From assembly GCF_004795055.1 (NCBI RefSeq), contig NZ_SSBJ01000038.1, positions 1 to 64,000 of the forward strand: a DNA stretch of 64,000 nt, read 5' to 3'. Below are positions 41,571 through 50,738 of the stretch, piece by piece. The DNA is from Streptomyces sp. A1136. GTDB lineage: Bacteria; Actinomycetota; Actinomycetes; Streptomycetales; Streptomycetaceae. How positions within the stretch are numbered: position 1 is the stretch's first letter; every line of letters begins with the position of its first letter. The notes beneath the pieces are model-generated. The model searched no databases, was not told the DNA's origin, and saw only the letters and a list, made by a program, of their open reading frames with translations. A program made the translations under genes and the position numbers.

Positions 41571-42929
41571 GTGGCCGCGATGCAGCTGACTCGTACGCAC
41601 CGGATACTCGTCGGTGTCGTGGTCGCCGGAGCCGTGGTCATCGCGGGCATCGGTTTCGCGGGTTCGTACTCCGCGGTGCGCGCGCTGGCCTTGAAGAAGG
41701 GCTTCGGCAACTTCTCGCTGGTCTTCCCCATCGGCATCGACGCCGGCATCTGCGTGCTGTTGGCGCTGGACCTGTTGCTGACCTGGATACGCATACCGTT
41801 CCCGCTGCTGCGCCAGACGGCATGGCTGCTGACCATCGCGACCATCGCCTTCAACGGCGCGGCGGCGTGGCCGGATCCGCTCGGCGTCGGCATGCACGCC
41901 GTGATCCCGATCCTGTTCGTGGTCACCGTCGAGGCGGCCCGGCACGCGGTCGGCCGGATCGCGGACATCACCGCCGACCGGCACATGGAGGGCGTCCGGA
42001 TCACCCGCTGGCTGCTCTCCCCCGTCCCCACCTTCAAACTGTGGCGCCGGATGAAGCTGTGGGAACTGCGCTCCTACGAGCAGGCGGTCGGCATGGAGCA
42101 GGACCGGCTGATCTACCAGGCCCGCCTCCAGGCCCGCTACGGCCGTGCCTGGCGCCGCAAGGCCCCCGTGGAGGCGCTGATGCCGCTGCGCCTGGCCCGG
42201 ATCGGGGTACCGCTCGCGCAGACGGCCCCCACGGGCCTCGCCGCCGCCGGTATCGAGCCGATGCTGCTGCCCCCGGCCGAGGTCGGGGCCCAGTCGCCGG
42301 CCGCCGCCCCCGCCCTCGAAGCGGCTCCCGGAACGACCGCCCCCGGCGCACCGGCCCCCGAGGCCGCCGAGCCCGCGACCCCGGCCCCCCAGGCCGGACC
42401 GGCCCCCCAAGCCGCCCCCCAGGCCGCCCCCCAGCCGGTGGTCCCCGGCCCCCTCCCCGCCCAGTTGCCCTTCGCGGTGGAGCCGACCGCCATGCCCGCG
42501 GCCCACAACAGCGCCTGGTTCGCCGCGCCCCTGGCCCCGCAGGCGGCGTACGAGGGCGGCTACAACCCCCAGTACGTCGAGGGCCTGGAGCCGACCCCGG
42601 TCATGGCCCCGGCCGGCCCGGACCAGCAGGAACAGGCCGCGCAGCACGCCTCCGCCCCGCAGAACGCCCCGGACTCCGGCATCGCCGCGGACCCCGGCAT
42701 GGCCGCGGACCCGGAGATCGACGAGGTGAAGTTCGAGGAGGCCGCCTACGAGGTCTTCCGGGCCTTCCTCGCCGAGAACTCGCACTTCCCGACCCCGGAG
42801 CAGGTGGACATACACCTCGCGGACCGGCACGGGATCGTGCACCCGCGCAGCGCCTCGATGATCCGCCGCCTGATGCCGGAGCTGAAGCTCCGCTACCAGC
42901 GGGACCTGGAGAACGAGCACATCGCGTAA
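41571..42929 (+). CDS. DUF2637 (Spd-like) membrane protein
   Basis: 452 residues. Four membrane helices in the first 125 residues form the DUF2637 domain found in plasmid-spread (Spd) and chromosomal streptomycete proteins. A basic amphipathic region follows (residues about 140-190), then a long Pro/Ala-rich linker, and a C-terminal winged-helix-like segment (about 380-450; NSHFPTPEQVDIHLADRHGI, in part). A DNA-binding membrane protein is a reasonable inference, but no plasmid genes are nearby. GTG at 41571 follows AGGGGAGGGG. Confidence 0.85.
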   Translation: MAAMQLTRTHRILVGVVVAGAVVIAGIGFAGSYSAVRALALKKGFGNFSLVFPIGIDAGICVLLALDLLLTWIRIPFPLLRQTAWLLTIATIAFNGAAAWPDPLGVGMHAVIPILFVVTVEAARHAVGRIADITADRHMEGVRITRWLLSPVPTFKLWRRMKLWELRSYEQAVGMEQDRLIYQARLQARYGRAWRRKAPVEALMPLRLARIGVPLAQTAPTGLAAAGIEPMLLPPAEVGAQSPAAAPALEAAPGTTAPGAPAPEAAEPATPAPQAGPAPQAAPQAAPQPVVPGPLPAQLPFAVEPTAMPAAHNSAWFAAPLAPQAAYEGGYNPQYVEGLEPTPVMAPAGPDQQEQAAQHASAPQNAPDSGIAADPGMAADPEIDEVKFEEAAYEVFRAFLAENSHFPTPEQVDIHLADRHGIVHPRSASMIRRLMPELKLRYQRDLENEHIA

Positions 42930-42947
42930 CCCGCGCCGGACACGACG

Positions 42948-42983
42948 GAAGGGCCCGCACCCCCCGGGGGGTGCGGGCCCTTC
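42948..42983. terminator. Perfect 36-nt palindromic terminator
   Basis: GAAGGGCCCGCACCCCCC and GGGGGGTGCGGGCCCTTC are exact complements with no fixed loop, between the stops of the DUF2637 gene (42929) and lysS (43002). Works in both directions. Confidence 0.9.
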
Positions 42984-43001
42984 TCAGGTCTTCACGAGGG
43001 C

Positions 43002-44729
43002 TCAGGCGGCCAGCAGCTTGCGCACCCGGTCCGCCCCCACCGCCAGCAGCAGCGTGGGCAGGCGCGGCCCGGTCTCCCGGGTCACCAGCAGCCGGTACAG
43101 CAGCGCGAAGAACGTGCGCTGCGCGACCTTGAGCTCCGGCGTGGGCTTGGCGTCGGGCTCCAGCCCGGCCATCACCTTCGGCACGCCGTAGACCAGCGTG
43201 GTCAGCCCGTCGAGCGACCAGTGCGAGTCCAGCCCCTCCAGGAGCAGCCGCAGCGACTCCCGGCCCTCGTCGTCCAGCGAGGCGAGCAGCTCGGTGTCGG
43301 GCTCCTCGCGCACCAGGGTCCGCTGGTCGGCCGGGACCTGGGTGGTGATCCAGTTCTCGGCGCGGTCCAGTCGCGGCCGCACCTCGTCCAGAGAGGCCAG
43401 CGGGCGCTCCGGCTCCAGGTCGGACAGGATGCGCAGCGTCTGCTCGTCGTGCCCGGCGGTGATGTCGACCACCGAGGCGAGCGTCCGGTACGGCATGGGG
43501 CGCGGGGTGCGCGGCAGCTCGCCGGCGGCGGTCCGCACGGCGCGCGTGTGCGCGGCGGCGTCGGCCGGCAGGACGGAGCCGTCGGCGACCTTGGCCTCCA
43601 GCTTGTCCCACTCGTCGTACAGCCGCTGGATCTCCTGGTCGAAGGCGATCTTGAAGGACTGGTTCGGGCGGCGGCGCGCGTACAGCCAGCGCAGCAGCTG
43701 CGGCTCCATGATCTTCAGCGCGTCGGCCGGGGTCGGGACCCCGCCCTTGCTGGAGGACATCTTGGCCATGCCGCTGATGCCGACGAAGGCGTACATCGGT
43801 CCGATCGGCTGCTCGCCGCCGAAGATGTGCACGATCTGCCCGCCGACCTGGAACGACGAACCGGGCGAGGAGTGGTCGACGCCGGAGGGCTCGAAGATGA
43901 CGCCCTCGTAGGCCCAACGCATGGGCCAGTCGACCTTCCAGACCAGCTTGCCGCGGTTGAACTCGTCGAGCGCGACCGTCTCGGTGAACCCGTCCTCGGT
44001 GCAGACGTAGGTCAGCTCCGTGGTCGCGTCGTCGTACGAGGTGACCTTGGTGAAGTCCTTGCCGCAGGCGCCGCAGTACGGCTTGTACGGGAAGTACTCC
44101 GCGCCCTCGGCGCTGCCGTCGTCCTCGGCGGCGGCGCCCGAGCCCTCGGCCGCCTCCAGCTCGGCCGCGTCCACCGGCTTCTGCTGCGGCTTCTTGCCGC
44201 CCGGCTTCTGCTTCGTGCGGTACTGGTCGAGCACGGCGTCGATGTCCCCGCGGTGCTTCATCGCGAACAGCACCTGCTCGCGGTAGACACCATTCGTGTA
44301 CTGCTCGGTCTGGCTGATCGGGTCGTACTCGACGCCCAGCTCGGCCAGCGCCTCGACCATCGCGGCCTTGAAGTGCTCGGCCCAGCTGCCGTACGCGGAC
44401 CCGGCCGGGGCCGGGACGGCGGTCAGCGGCTTGCCGATGTGCTGCGCCCAGCTCTCGTCCACGCCCTCGACGCCCGCCGGCACCTTGCGGTAGCGGTCGT
44501 AGTCGTCCCAGGACAGGACGTGCCGGACCTCGATGCCCCGGCGGCGGATCTCGTCGGCGACCAGGTGCGGGGTCATGACCTCGCGCAGGTTGCCCAGGTG
44601 GATCGGGCCGGAGGGGGAGAGTCCGGACGCGACGACGACAGGTTTGCCGGGTGCTCGGCGCTCCGCCTCGGCGATGACCTCGTCCGCGAAACGGGAGACC
44701 CAGTCGGTCTCGGTGCTGCTCTGAGCCAC
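43002..44729 (-). CDS. lysS: Lysyl-tRNA synthetase, class I
   Basis: 575 residues of the class I LysRS type, rarer than class II in bacteria. ATP-binding motifs are [13 protein letters not shown] (HLGN at 44-47) and [11 protein letters not shown]. An acidic, low-complexity insertion (about residues 165-200; [18 protein letters not shown]) and a CxxC pair (YCGACGKDF) lie between. GTG at 44729 (V-A-Q-S-S) follows GAAGGACG; the open frame continues upstream but without a start signal. It is divergent from argS, an order found in other streptomycetes. Confidence 0.95.
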   Translation of the reverse strand: MAQSSTETDWVSRFADEVIAEAERRAPGKPVVVASGLSPSGPIHLGNLREVMTPHLVADEIRRRGIEVRHVLSWDDYDRYRKVPAGVEGVDESWAQHIGKPLTAVPAPAGSAYGSWAEHFKAAMVEALAELGVEYDPISQTEQYTNGVYREQVLFAMKHRGDIDAVLDQYRTKQKPGGKKPQQKPVDAAELEAAEGSGAAAEDDGSAEGAEYFPYKPYCGACGKDFTKVTSYDDATTELTYVCTEDGFTETVALDEFNRGKLVWKVDWPMRWAYEGVIFEPSGVDHSSPGSSFQVGGQIVHIFGGEQPIGPMYAFVGISGMAKMSSSKGGVPTPADALKIMEPQLLRWLYARRRPNQSFKIAFDQEIQRLYDEWDKLEAKVADGSVLPADAAAHTRAVRTAAGELPRTPRPMPYRTLASVVDITAGHDEQTLRILSDLEPERPLASLDEVRPRLDRAENWITTQVPADQRTLVREEPDTELLASLDDEGRESLRLLLEGLDSHWSLDGLTTLVYGVPKVMAGLEPDAKPTPELKVAQRTFFALLYRLLVTRETGPRLPTLLLAVGADRVRKLLAA

Positions 44730-44910
44730 GACACGTCCTTCTATCTCGAATGCTGGCTTACGCCATTCTCCCAGACGGAAGAGGCCGCTCCGGGGTTGCT
44801 TTTCTCCCGGGAAACCGCAGGGCCTCCCGTGGGATACTCGGTCTTTGTCGGAACACCCAAGTTCACCTCCCAGCGCGCCCCCGGGCGCGACCTCACAGGA
44901 ACGGCAGCTC

Positions 44911-46692
44911 ATGGCCTCGGTCCCTTCCCTCGCTTCTTCCGTCAACCAGCGCGTCGCGGACGCCCTCGCCTCCGCCCTGCCGGAGGCCGGTGCCACCGAC
45001 CCGCTGCTGCGACGTAGCGACCGGGCCGACTTCCAGGCCAACGGCATCCTGGCGCTCGCGAAGAAGGCCAAGGCCAACCCGCGCGAGCTGGCGGCGGACG
45101 TGGTCGGCGCGATCCCGACCGGTGACCTGATCCAGGAGATCGAGGTCTCCGGACCGGGCTTCCTCAACATCACGATCACCGACCGGGCGATCATCGAGAC
45201 TTTGGCCGCCCGCGCCGCCGACGACCGCCTCGGCGTCCCGCACGCCGCGAACGCCGGCACCACGGTGATCGACTACGCGCAGCCCAACGTGGCCAAGGAG
45301 ATGCACGTCGGCCACCTGCGGTCCGCCGTCATCGGCGCCGCGATGGTCGAGATCCTGGAGTTCACGGGCGAGAAGGTCATCCGTCGCCACCACATCGGGG
45401 ACTGGGGCACCCAGTTCGGCATGCTCATCCAGTACCTCCTGGAGCACCCGCACGAGCTGGACCACAAGGCCGACGTCGCCGCCGGGGACGTGGAGGTCTC
45501 CGGCGAGGAGGCCATGTCCAACCTCAACCGCCTCTACAAGGCCTCGCGCGCCCTCTTCGACTCCGACGAGGAGTTCAAGACGCGCGCCCGGGCCCGGGTC
45601 GTGGACCTCCAGGCCGGGGAGCCCGAGACCCTCGCGCTGTGGCAGCGGTTCGTGGACGAGTCGAAGATCTACTTCTACTCCGTCTTCGACAAGCTGGACA
45701 TGGACATCCAGGACCCGGACGTCGTGGGCGAGTCCGGCTACAACGACATGCTCGCCGAGACCTGCAAGCTGCTGGAGGACTCGGGCGTCGCCGTCCGCTC
45801 CAACGGCGCGCTGTGCGTCTTCTTCGACGAGTACAAGGGCCCGGACGGCAACCCGACGCCCCTGATCGTCCAGAAGTCGGACGGCGGCTTCGGCTACGCC
45901 GCCACCGACCTCTCCGCCATCCGCAACCGTGTCGGCGAGCTCAAGGCCGACACCCTCATCTACGTGGTGGACGCCCGCCAGTCGCTGCACTTCAAGATGG
46001 TCTTCGAGACGGCCCGCCGCGCCGGCTGGCTGAACGACGAGGTCAAGGCCGTCCAGCTGGCCTTCGGCACCGTCCTGGGCAAGGACGGCAAGCCGTTCAA
46101 GACCCGTGAGGGCGAGACCGTCCGGCTCGTGGACCTGCTGGACGAGGCCGTCGAGCGGGCGACCGCCGTCGTGCGCGACAAGAGCGAGAAGATCGGCCTG
46201 ACCGAGGAGGAGATCGTCTCCAACGGCCGGTACGTCGGCATCGGCGCGGTCAAGTACGCGGACCTGTCCACCTCCGCCGGCCGCGACTACAAGTTCGACC
46301 TCGACCAGATGGTCTCGCTGACCGGTGACACGTCCGTGTACCTCCAGTACGCGTACGCCCGTAACCGCTCGATCCTGCGCAAGGCGGGCGAGACCCGGCC
46401 GGTCGCGCACCCGGAGCTGGCTCTGGCCCCGGCCGAGCGCGCGCTGGGCCTGCACATCGACCAGTTCGGCGAGGTCGTCGCGGACGCGGCCGCCGAGTAC
46501 GCCCCGCACAAGGTCGCGGCGTTCCTCTTCCAGCTCGCGACGCTCTACTCGACCTTCTTCGACCAGTGCCCGGTGCTGAAGGCCGACACCGCCGAGCAGA
46601 TGGAGAACCGCCTCTTCCTCTGCGACCTGACCGCCCGCACCCTCACCAAGGGCATGGCGCTCCTGGGCATCCGCACCCCCGAGCGCCTCTGA
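44911..46692 (+). CDS. argS: Arginyl-tRNA synthetase
   Basis: 593 residues. N-terminal Add-1 domain, then [21 protein letters not shown] (HVGH signature) and, in place of [19 protein letters not shown], followed by the C-terminal DALR anticodon domain ([18 protein letters not shown]). ATG at 44911 ([10 protein letters not shown]) has AGGAAC upstream; an earlier ATG at 44845 lies in promoter DNA. It shares a 181-nt divergent promoter region with lysS. Essential for translation. Confidence 0.96.
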   Translation: MASVPSLASSVNQRVADALASALPEAGATDPLLRRSDRADFQANGILALAKKAKANPRELAADVVGAIPTGDLIQEIEVSGPGFLNITITDRAIIETLAARAADDRLGVPHAANAGTTVIDYAQPNVAKEMHVGHLRSAVIGAAMVEILEFTGEKVIRRHHIGDWGTQFGMLIQYLLEHPHELDHKADVAAGDVEVSGEEAMSNLNRLYKASRALFDSDEEFKTRARARVVDLQAGEPETLALWQRFVDESKIYFYSVFDKLDMDIQDPDVVGESGYNDMLAETCKLLEDSGVAVRSNGALCVFFDEYKGPDGNPTPLIVQKSDGGFGYAATDLSAIRNRVGELKADTLIYVVDARQSLHFKMVFETARRAGWLNDEVKAVQLAFGTVLGKDGKPFKTREGETVRLVDLLDEAVERATAVVRDKSEKIGLTEEEIVSNGRYVGIGAVKYADLSTSAGRDYKFDLDQMVSLTGDTSVYLQYAYARNRSILRKAGETRPVAHPELALAPAERALGLHIDQFGEVVADAAAEYAPHKVAAFLFQLATLYSTFFDQCPVLKADTAEQMENRLFLCDLTARTLTKGMALLGIRTPERL

Positions 46693-46708
46693 CGGCCCCC
46701 GGGGCCGT
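46692..46708. terminator. Short bidirectional terminator
   Basis: ACGGCCCC-C-GGGGCCGT fills the whole gap between the argS stop and the stop of the convergent epimerase gene. Confidence 0.6.
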
Positions 46709-47722
46709 TCAGAGCGCCTCCGCGACGGCTCCGGGCAGCCAGTCGGCCGTGCGGGAGAAGGCGAAACCCAGCTCCAGCGCCCGGTCGTTGCGCATGGCGT
46801 AGTGCCGTTCGAAGGAGAACGGGCTCGCCTCCCCGCCCGCCGCGACGGTCCGGTACACGGGCCGCCGCCCGGTCTGCCCGGCGATCACGGCCACCAGGTC
46901 GCGCACGTCGAGCAGACCGTCGGAGCAGGCGTTGACCGCGCCGGTGAAGCCGGTGGCCGTCGCCGCCCACAGCAGCAGCTCCGCCAGCTCCCGGTAGTGG
47001 ATGAACACCGTGGGCAGCGCCCCGGCGTGCACGGCGATCTCCCGGCCCCCGGCGACCCGCTCGACGTAGTACGCCAGGCGTCCGGTGAACTCCCTTGCGC
47101 CGCCGCCGAGTACGTGCGCGCTGCGCACGCAGGCGAACGCGAACCGGCCCTCGCGGGTGAAGACCGCCTCCGCCTGGCGCTTGCCCTCGGCGTAGTGCGC
47201 CTCGCGGTAGGCCGCGTCCTGCCAGGGCAGGTCCGTCCGCACCGGCCCGCCGGCCGGGTCCACGAGGTCCTCCGGCACGGGGGTGCCGGGCGCGAGGGTC
47301 GCCACCTCCCCCGGCGCGGCGGTCGCCGGGTCGTACACCTCGATCGTGGACGTCATCACGTACCGCCGGGTGCGCCCGGAGAAGGCGCGGACGGCGATCG
47401 AGGCCTGCACGGGGGTGTAGCAGACCTGGTCGACGACCACGTCGAAGGCGCGGCCGGCGAGCGCGGCGGTGAGGGCGGCCTCGTCGTCGCGGTCCACGAC
47501 GAGGTGCTCGACGCCCTCGGGCGGCGGGACGGAACCGCGGTTGATCACCGTGACCCGGTGTCCGGCCGCGTGGAGCAGCTCGACCAGGAGCTTCCCGAAG
47601 TACCGGCTCCCGCCGATGACGCAGACGCGCCGCGGGACTTGGTGCGCACCGGACGTGTGCGTGCCGGAAGTGCGTGTACCGGAAGTGCGCGTACCGGGCG
47701 GGCGTGTACCGATCTTGTTCAT
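46709..47722 (-). CDS. NAD-dependent epimerase/dehydratase family protein
   Basis: 337 residues of the extended SDR fold, close to the sugar-nucleotide and CSP41-like branch. The nucleotide loop is VCVIGGSRYFGKLLVELL (GGSRYFG) and the catalytic region YAEGKRQAEAVF supplies Tyr and Lys. An N-terminal tail of 5-residue repeats (GTRTS/GTHTS) encoded by 15-bp repeats (about 47650-47710) precedes the domain and is probably disordered; a shorter start is possible but has no better signal. Divergent from the LysR gene. Confidence 0.87.
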   Translation of the reverse strand: MNKIGTRPPGTRTSGTRTSGTHTSGAHQVPRRVCVIGGSRYFGKLLVELLHAAGHRVTVINRGSVPPPEGVEHLVVDRDDEAALTAALAGRAFDVVVDQVCYTPVQASIAVRAFSGRTRRYVMTSTIEVYDPATAAPGEVATLAPGTPVPEDLVDPAGGPVRTDLPWQDAAYREAHYAEGKRQAEAVFTREGRFAFACVRSAHVLGGGAREFTGRLAYYVERVAGGREIAVHAGALPTVFIHYRELAELLLWAATATGFTGAVNACSDGLLDVRDLVAVIAGQTGRRPVYRTVAAGGEASPFSFERHYAMRNDRALELGFAFSRTADWLPGAVAEAL

Positions 47723-47751
47723 GCCGTCATCCTGGAGACGTACCGTCCCCG

Positions 47752-47772
47752 GCAGAAGTGCCCACTTCCTGC
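47752..47772. promoter_or_regulatory. Palindrome between the epimerase and LysR genes
   Basis: AAGTG-CC-CACTT (47756-47767) with flanking GCAG/CTGC forms a gapped inverted repeat in the 70-nt divergent spacer, a likely LysR binding site. Confidence 0.5.
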
Positions 47773-47792
47773 ACGCGCGTAAAGGAAAACTG

Positions 47793-48710
47793 TTGATCGA
47801 TGTGCAGCGGCTCCGCGTCCTGCGGGCGGTGGCGGAGCACGGCAGCTTCAACCGGGCGGCAGCGGCCCTGCGCCTCACCCCGTCGGCCGTCTCCCAACAG
47901 ATAGCCACCCTGGAACGCGGCCTGGGCGCGCGGGTCGTCACGCGCAGCACGCGCGGGGTCACCCTCACCCCCGCCGGACGGATCATGGTCGGCGCGGCCG
48001 AGTCGGTCGCCGCCGAACTCGCCCACGCCAGGCAGCAGGTCGACCGGCTCGGCACGGGCCGCACCCGGCTCACCATCGCCACCTTCACCAGCGGCGGCAG
48101 GCTCCTGCTCCCCGGCGCGCTCGCCGAGCTGACGGCGGCCCACCCCGACACGGTGGTGCACGTCGGGGAGGGCGAGCCCGAGGAGAGCCTGGCCCTGCTC
48201 CGCCGGGGCGCCGTGGACCTCGCGCTCGCCTACCACTTCGACGGCCCGCTGCCGGGGCGCCCGGGCCAGGGCCCCGCCCTGGAGTGGACCCCCCTCATGG
48301 AGGACCCCCTGTACGTCGTCCTCCCCGAGGGGCACCCGCTGGCGACCCGCGAGGCGCTCGACCTCGCCGAGCTGGCCGCCGAACCCTGGGTGCTCGGCTG
48401 CCTGAAGACCGAGGCGTACCTGCGTCGTTACGCCGAGCGCGCCGGCTTCGCCCCCCGGGTGCACGGCACCACCACCGACTACTTCTTCGCCCGCTCCCTC
48501 GTCGCCGCGGGCCTGGGCCTCTCGCTGGTCCCGTCCATCGCCCTCGCCCCGCGCGTGCCGGGCCTGCGCACCGTCCCCGTCGAGGCGCCCACCCCCACCC
48601 GGCACATCGGTCTCGCCACGATCGGCCGCCGCCGCGACCAACCGGAGGTCGCCACCCTGATCCGCGCCCTGCGGGAACAGGCGGCCGCACCGGCCGAGTC
48701 CCCGATGTGA
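47793..48710 (+). CDS. LysR family transcriptional regulator
   Basis: 305 residues: winged HTH at 1-60 (VLRAVAEHGSFNRAAAALRLTPSAVSQQIATLE, in part) and a periplasmic-binding-type effector domain (about 90-290). The rare start TTG at 47793 is preferred: AAAGGAAAA lies 7 nt upstream and the next in-frame GTG would remove part of the HTH. Divergent from the epimerase gene, which it probably controls through the palindrome in between. Ligand unknown. Confidence 0.92.
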   Translation: MIDVQRLRVLRAVAEHGSFNRAAAALRLTPSAVSQQIATLERGLGARVVTRSTRGVTLTPAGRIMVGAAESVAAELAHARQQVDRLGTGRTRLTIATFTSGGRLLLPGALAELTAAHPDTVVHVGEGEPEESLALLRRGAVDLALAYHFDGPLPGRPGQGPALEWTPLMEDPLYVVLPEGHPLATREALDLAELAAEPWVLGCLKTEAYLRRYAERAGFAPRVHGTTTDYFFARSLVAAGLGLSLVPSIALAPRVPGLRTVPVEAPTPTRHIGLATIGRRRDQPEVATLIRALREQAAAPAESPM

Positions 48711-48841
48711 GGCGGGACGACGTGACGCGGAACGCTGCGACGCGCAAGGATGTGACGCGGAACACAGGGAACGTTCCGCCCCCGCGCCCCCTCTCCCTGG
48801 CGTCGGTTCCCGACACCGCGTCCGACACCGAGGGGGAGCAC

Positions 48842-49270
48842 ATGAACGACACCACCCGCCGCAGCCTGGGCACGGGGCTCGCGGCCCTGCTGGCCGTGGA
48901 CGGCCTCGTCCACCTGTACTGGGCCACGGGGCGGACCTGGCCCGCCCCCGACGCGCACGCGCTGTCCCTCGCCGTCCTGGGCACCGCGGTCTCCTTCGCG
49001 CCGCCCGTCGTCCTGCCGCTCGCCGCACTCACCCTCACCGGCGCCGCCGCCGTCCTGGCCACCACCCACCGCCGCGGCGGGCCCGCGACCCGCCTGGTGA
49101 CCGGCGCGGTCGCCGCCGGGCTCGCGGTCCGGGGCCTCGCGGGCCTGGGGTGGGTCGCGAAGGTCGTCGACAGCCCGCCCGGGCCCTTCTACGCCCTCAA
49201 CCTCGCCCTCTACACCCCCGCCTGCCTCGGCTTCGGCTGGGCCGCCGCCCGCCTGGCACGCGCCCGGTGA
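48842..49270 (+). CDS. DUF3995 family small membrane protein
   Basis: 142 residues with four hydrophobic segments (about 10-30, 44-64, 84-104, 117-137) and the family-like start GTGLAALLAVDGLVHLYWATG, in part. DUF3995 proteins are small four-helix membrane proteins of unknown role. ATG at 48842 follows GAGGGGGAGC. Its stop overlaps the sigma-factor start (GTGA). Upstream there are two copies of GTGACGCGGAAC (48722-48733, 48752-48763) and a palindrome GGAACGTTCC (48768-48777), possible promoter elements. Confidence 0.82.
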   Translation: MNDTTRRSLGTGLAALLAVDGLVHLYWATGRTWPAPDAHALSLAVLGTAVSFAPPVVLPLAALTLTGAAAVLATTHRRGGPATRLVTGAVAAGLAVRGLAGLGWVAKVVDSPPGPFYALNLALYTPACLGFGWAAARLARAR

Positions 49271-49776
49271 GCCCCGAGGAACGCGAACGCGCGGTCGCCC
49301 TCGCCCGCGCCGCCCGCGCCGGCGACACCCTCGCGATGCACGACCTTCTGGACCACCTCACCCCGTTCGTCGCCCGGATCTGCGCCCCGATCGCCCTCGC
49401 GGACGGCCCGGACGCCACCCAGGAGGCCCTCATCGCCGTCTTCGGGGCGCTGAGGACGCTGCGGGACCCCGAGGCCCTGTACGGGTGGGTGCGGGCCATC
49501 GCCGTCCGCGAGGCGGTGCGCACCGCCCGCCGCGCGGCCCGGGCCCACCCGGCCGAACTCGCCGACGTCCCCGAGCGCGGCGACCCCCAGCTCGCCGCCG
49601 ACATCGACGACGTACTGGCCCGCCTGTCCCCCGACCACCGGGCGGTGCTGGTGCTGCGGGACATCGAGGGACTGGACGAGGAGGCCGCCGCGGCCGTCCT
49701 CGGAGTACCGCCCGGCACCGCCAAGTCCCGGCTGCACCGGGCCCGTACGAGTTTCCGGAAGGCGTGGTCCTCATGA
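49267..49776 (+). CDS. Sigma-70 family RNA polymerase sigma factor (ECF-type)
   Basis: 169 residues: region 2 (about 25-95; FVARICAPIALADGPDATQEALIAVF, in part) and region 4 (about 115-165; LSPDHRAVLVLRDIEGLDEEAAAAVLGV, in part). No C-terminal extension. GTG at 49267 overlaps the DUF3995 stop and its own stop overlaps the SRPBCC ATG. No anti-sigma factor gene is adjacent; the membrane DUF3995 protein could act as one, but this is speculation from position. Confidence 0.92.
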   Translation: MSPEERERAVALARAARAGDTLAMHDLLDHLTPFVARICAPIALADGPDATQEALIAVFGALRTLRDPEALYGWVRAIAVREAVRTARRAARAHPAELADVPERGDPQLAADIDDVLARLSPDHRAVLVLRDIEGLDEEAAAAVLGVPPGTAKSRLHRARTSFRKAWSS

Positions 49777-50228
49777 CGTACGCGATCGACACGGTCGCCC
49801 GGCTGCGGGTGATGGCGGCCGGCGTCCCGGGCGCGCGGGTCGCCGAACGGGTGCTGCCCGCCGCCCCGGAGACGGTCTGGGCGGTGATGGCCGACCTGGA
49901 GGGCGAGTTCGGCCGGTTCCAGCCGGACATGCGCTCGCTGCGGGTGCTGCGGGTGCGCGGCGACCGGGTGGAGGCGCTGGCCCGCAGCAAGTACGGGCTG
50001 CGGGCCCACTTCCGGGGGGTGCTGCGCCCGGGCTGGTGCTGGCTCCAGAGCCGCTTCCTGATCATCGGCATGGCGGCGGCCCCGGAACCGGGCGGGGGCA
50101 CCCGCGTGGCCCTGACGGGCGGGGTACGGGTCCCGGGCCGCGCGGCGATCGTCCCCCTGGGCACGGCCGGCGAACTGGCCCGAGCGATGTCCCGGCTGGC
50201 GCAGCGGGTCGAGGAGGTGCGTCTCTAA
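49773..50228 (+). CDS. SRPBCC family protein
   Basis: 151 residues of the polyketide cyclase/START-like fold: VAERVLPAAPETVWAVMADLEGEFGRF, in part, at the start and GELARAMSRLAQRVEEV at the C-terminal helix. It may bind a hydrophobic ligand. ATG at 49773 overlaps the sigma stop (ATGA), giving a three-gene coupled unit. The 3' end overlaps the convergent ATPase-domain gene by 4 nt. Confidence 0.85.
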   Translation: MTYAIDTVARLRVMAAGVPGARVAERVLPAAPETVWAVMADLEGEFGRFQPDMRSLRVLRVRGDRVEALARSKYGLRAHFRGVLRPGWCWLQSRFLIIGMAAAPEPGGGTRVALTGGVRVPGRAAIVPLGTAGELARAMSRLAQRVEEVRL

Positions 50229-50626
50229 GGCACGTCCAGCTCGCACCACACCGTCTTGCCGGGGCTGCGCAGCCCGACACCCCACCGGTCGGCGACGGCC
50301 GCAACGAGCAGCAGTCCCCGCCCGCACTCGGCGTCGTCGCTCCGGCCCCCGATCCGGGGCCGTCCGCCGCCGCTGTCGTGCACCTCCACCCGGACCACCC
50401 CGCCGAAGCGCAGCAGCCGCAGCCGGTAGCCCCGGCCGGGCGGGACGCCGTGCAGCAGGGCGTTGGTGGCCAGCTCGCTCACGCACAGCAACACGTCGTC
50501 CAGGCGGCCCACGACATCCCACGCGTCGAGGGTCGCGGCGGCGAACTGCCTGGCGGCACCGACGGTCTGGCGGCTGCGCGGATAGAACCGGTCCCGCACC
50601 AGGGCGGGTTCATTCGTCACGTTCAC
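50225..50626 (-). CDS. ATP-binding protein, anti-sigma/HATPase type
   Basis: 133 residues of the GHKL fold: N-box CVSELATNALLHGVPPG, G1 box VEVHDSGGGRP and GRGLLLVAAVADRWG. Similar small kinase-like proteins are common in streptomycetes and often lie next to XRE/DUF5753 and DUF397 genes, as in the whiJ and abaA loci. Kinase activity is unproven. It is divergent from the XRE gene at 50739, with a dense inverted-repeat array in the spacer. Confidence 0.92.
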   Translation of the reverse strand: MNVTNEPALVRDRFYPRSRQTVGAARQFAAATLDAWDVVGRLDDVLLCVSELATNALLHGVPPGRGYRLRLLRFGGVVRVEVHDSGGGRPRIGGRSDDAECGRGLLLVAAVADRWGVGLRSPGKTVWCELDVP

Positions 50627-50660
50627 CTGACGAGGGTCGCGGTGTGTGACTACCGTGCTG

Positions 50661-50707
50661 CAGTACGCCTATCCGTACTGACCATCCAGTACGGATGGGT
50701 ACGGGTA
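50661..50707. promoter_or_regulatory. Array of GTAC-centred half-sites between the ATPase and XRE genes
   Basis: ATCCGTACTG (50671-50680) and CAGTACGGAT (50687-50696) are perfect inverted repeats with a 6-nt spacer. CAGTACG (50661-50667) and GGTACGGG (50699-50706) add further copies. Such spacing suits cooperative binding of a dimeric XRE regulator in the divergent promoter. Confidence 0.65.
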
Positions 50708-50738
50708 GTTCGCTTGTGCAGGTGGGGAGTTCAGGTCC

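Noticed and set aside
41571-42929. DUF2637/Spd-like gene as a sign of an integrated plasmid
   Set aside because: No tra, rep, int or att-like sequence nearby, and it sits between conserved lipoprotein genes and lysS. Chromosomal DUF2637 genes are common.
42948-42983. Perfect 36-nt palindrome as a transposon end or attachment site
   Set aside because: It lies exactly between two convergent stop codons, as terminators do, and there is no second copy or target duplication.
43002-45263. A 753-codon frame fused to lysS
   Set aside because: The N-terminal 178 codons antisense to argS show no conserved sequence. LysRS begins normally at GTG 44729 after a ribosome-binding site.
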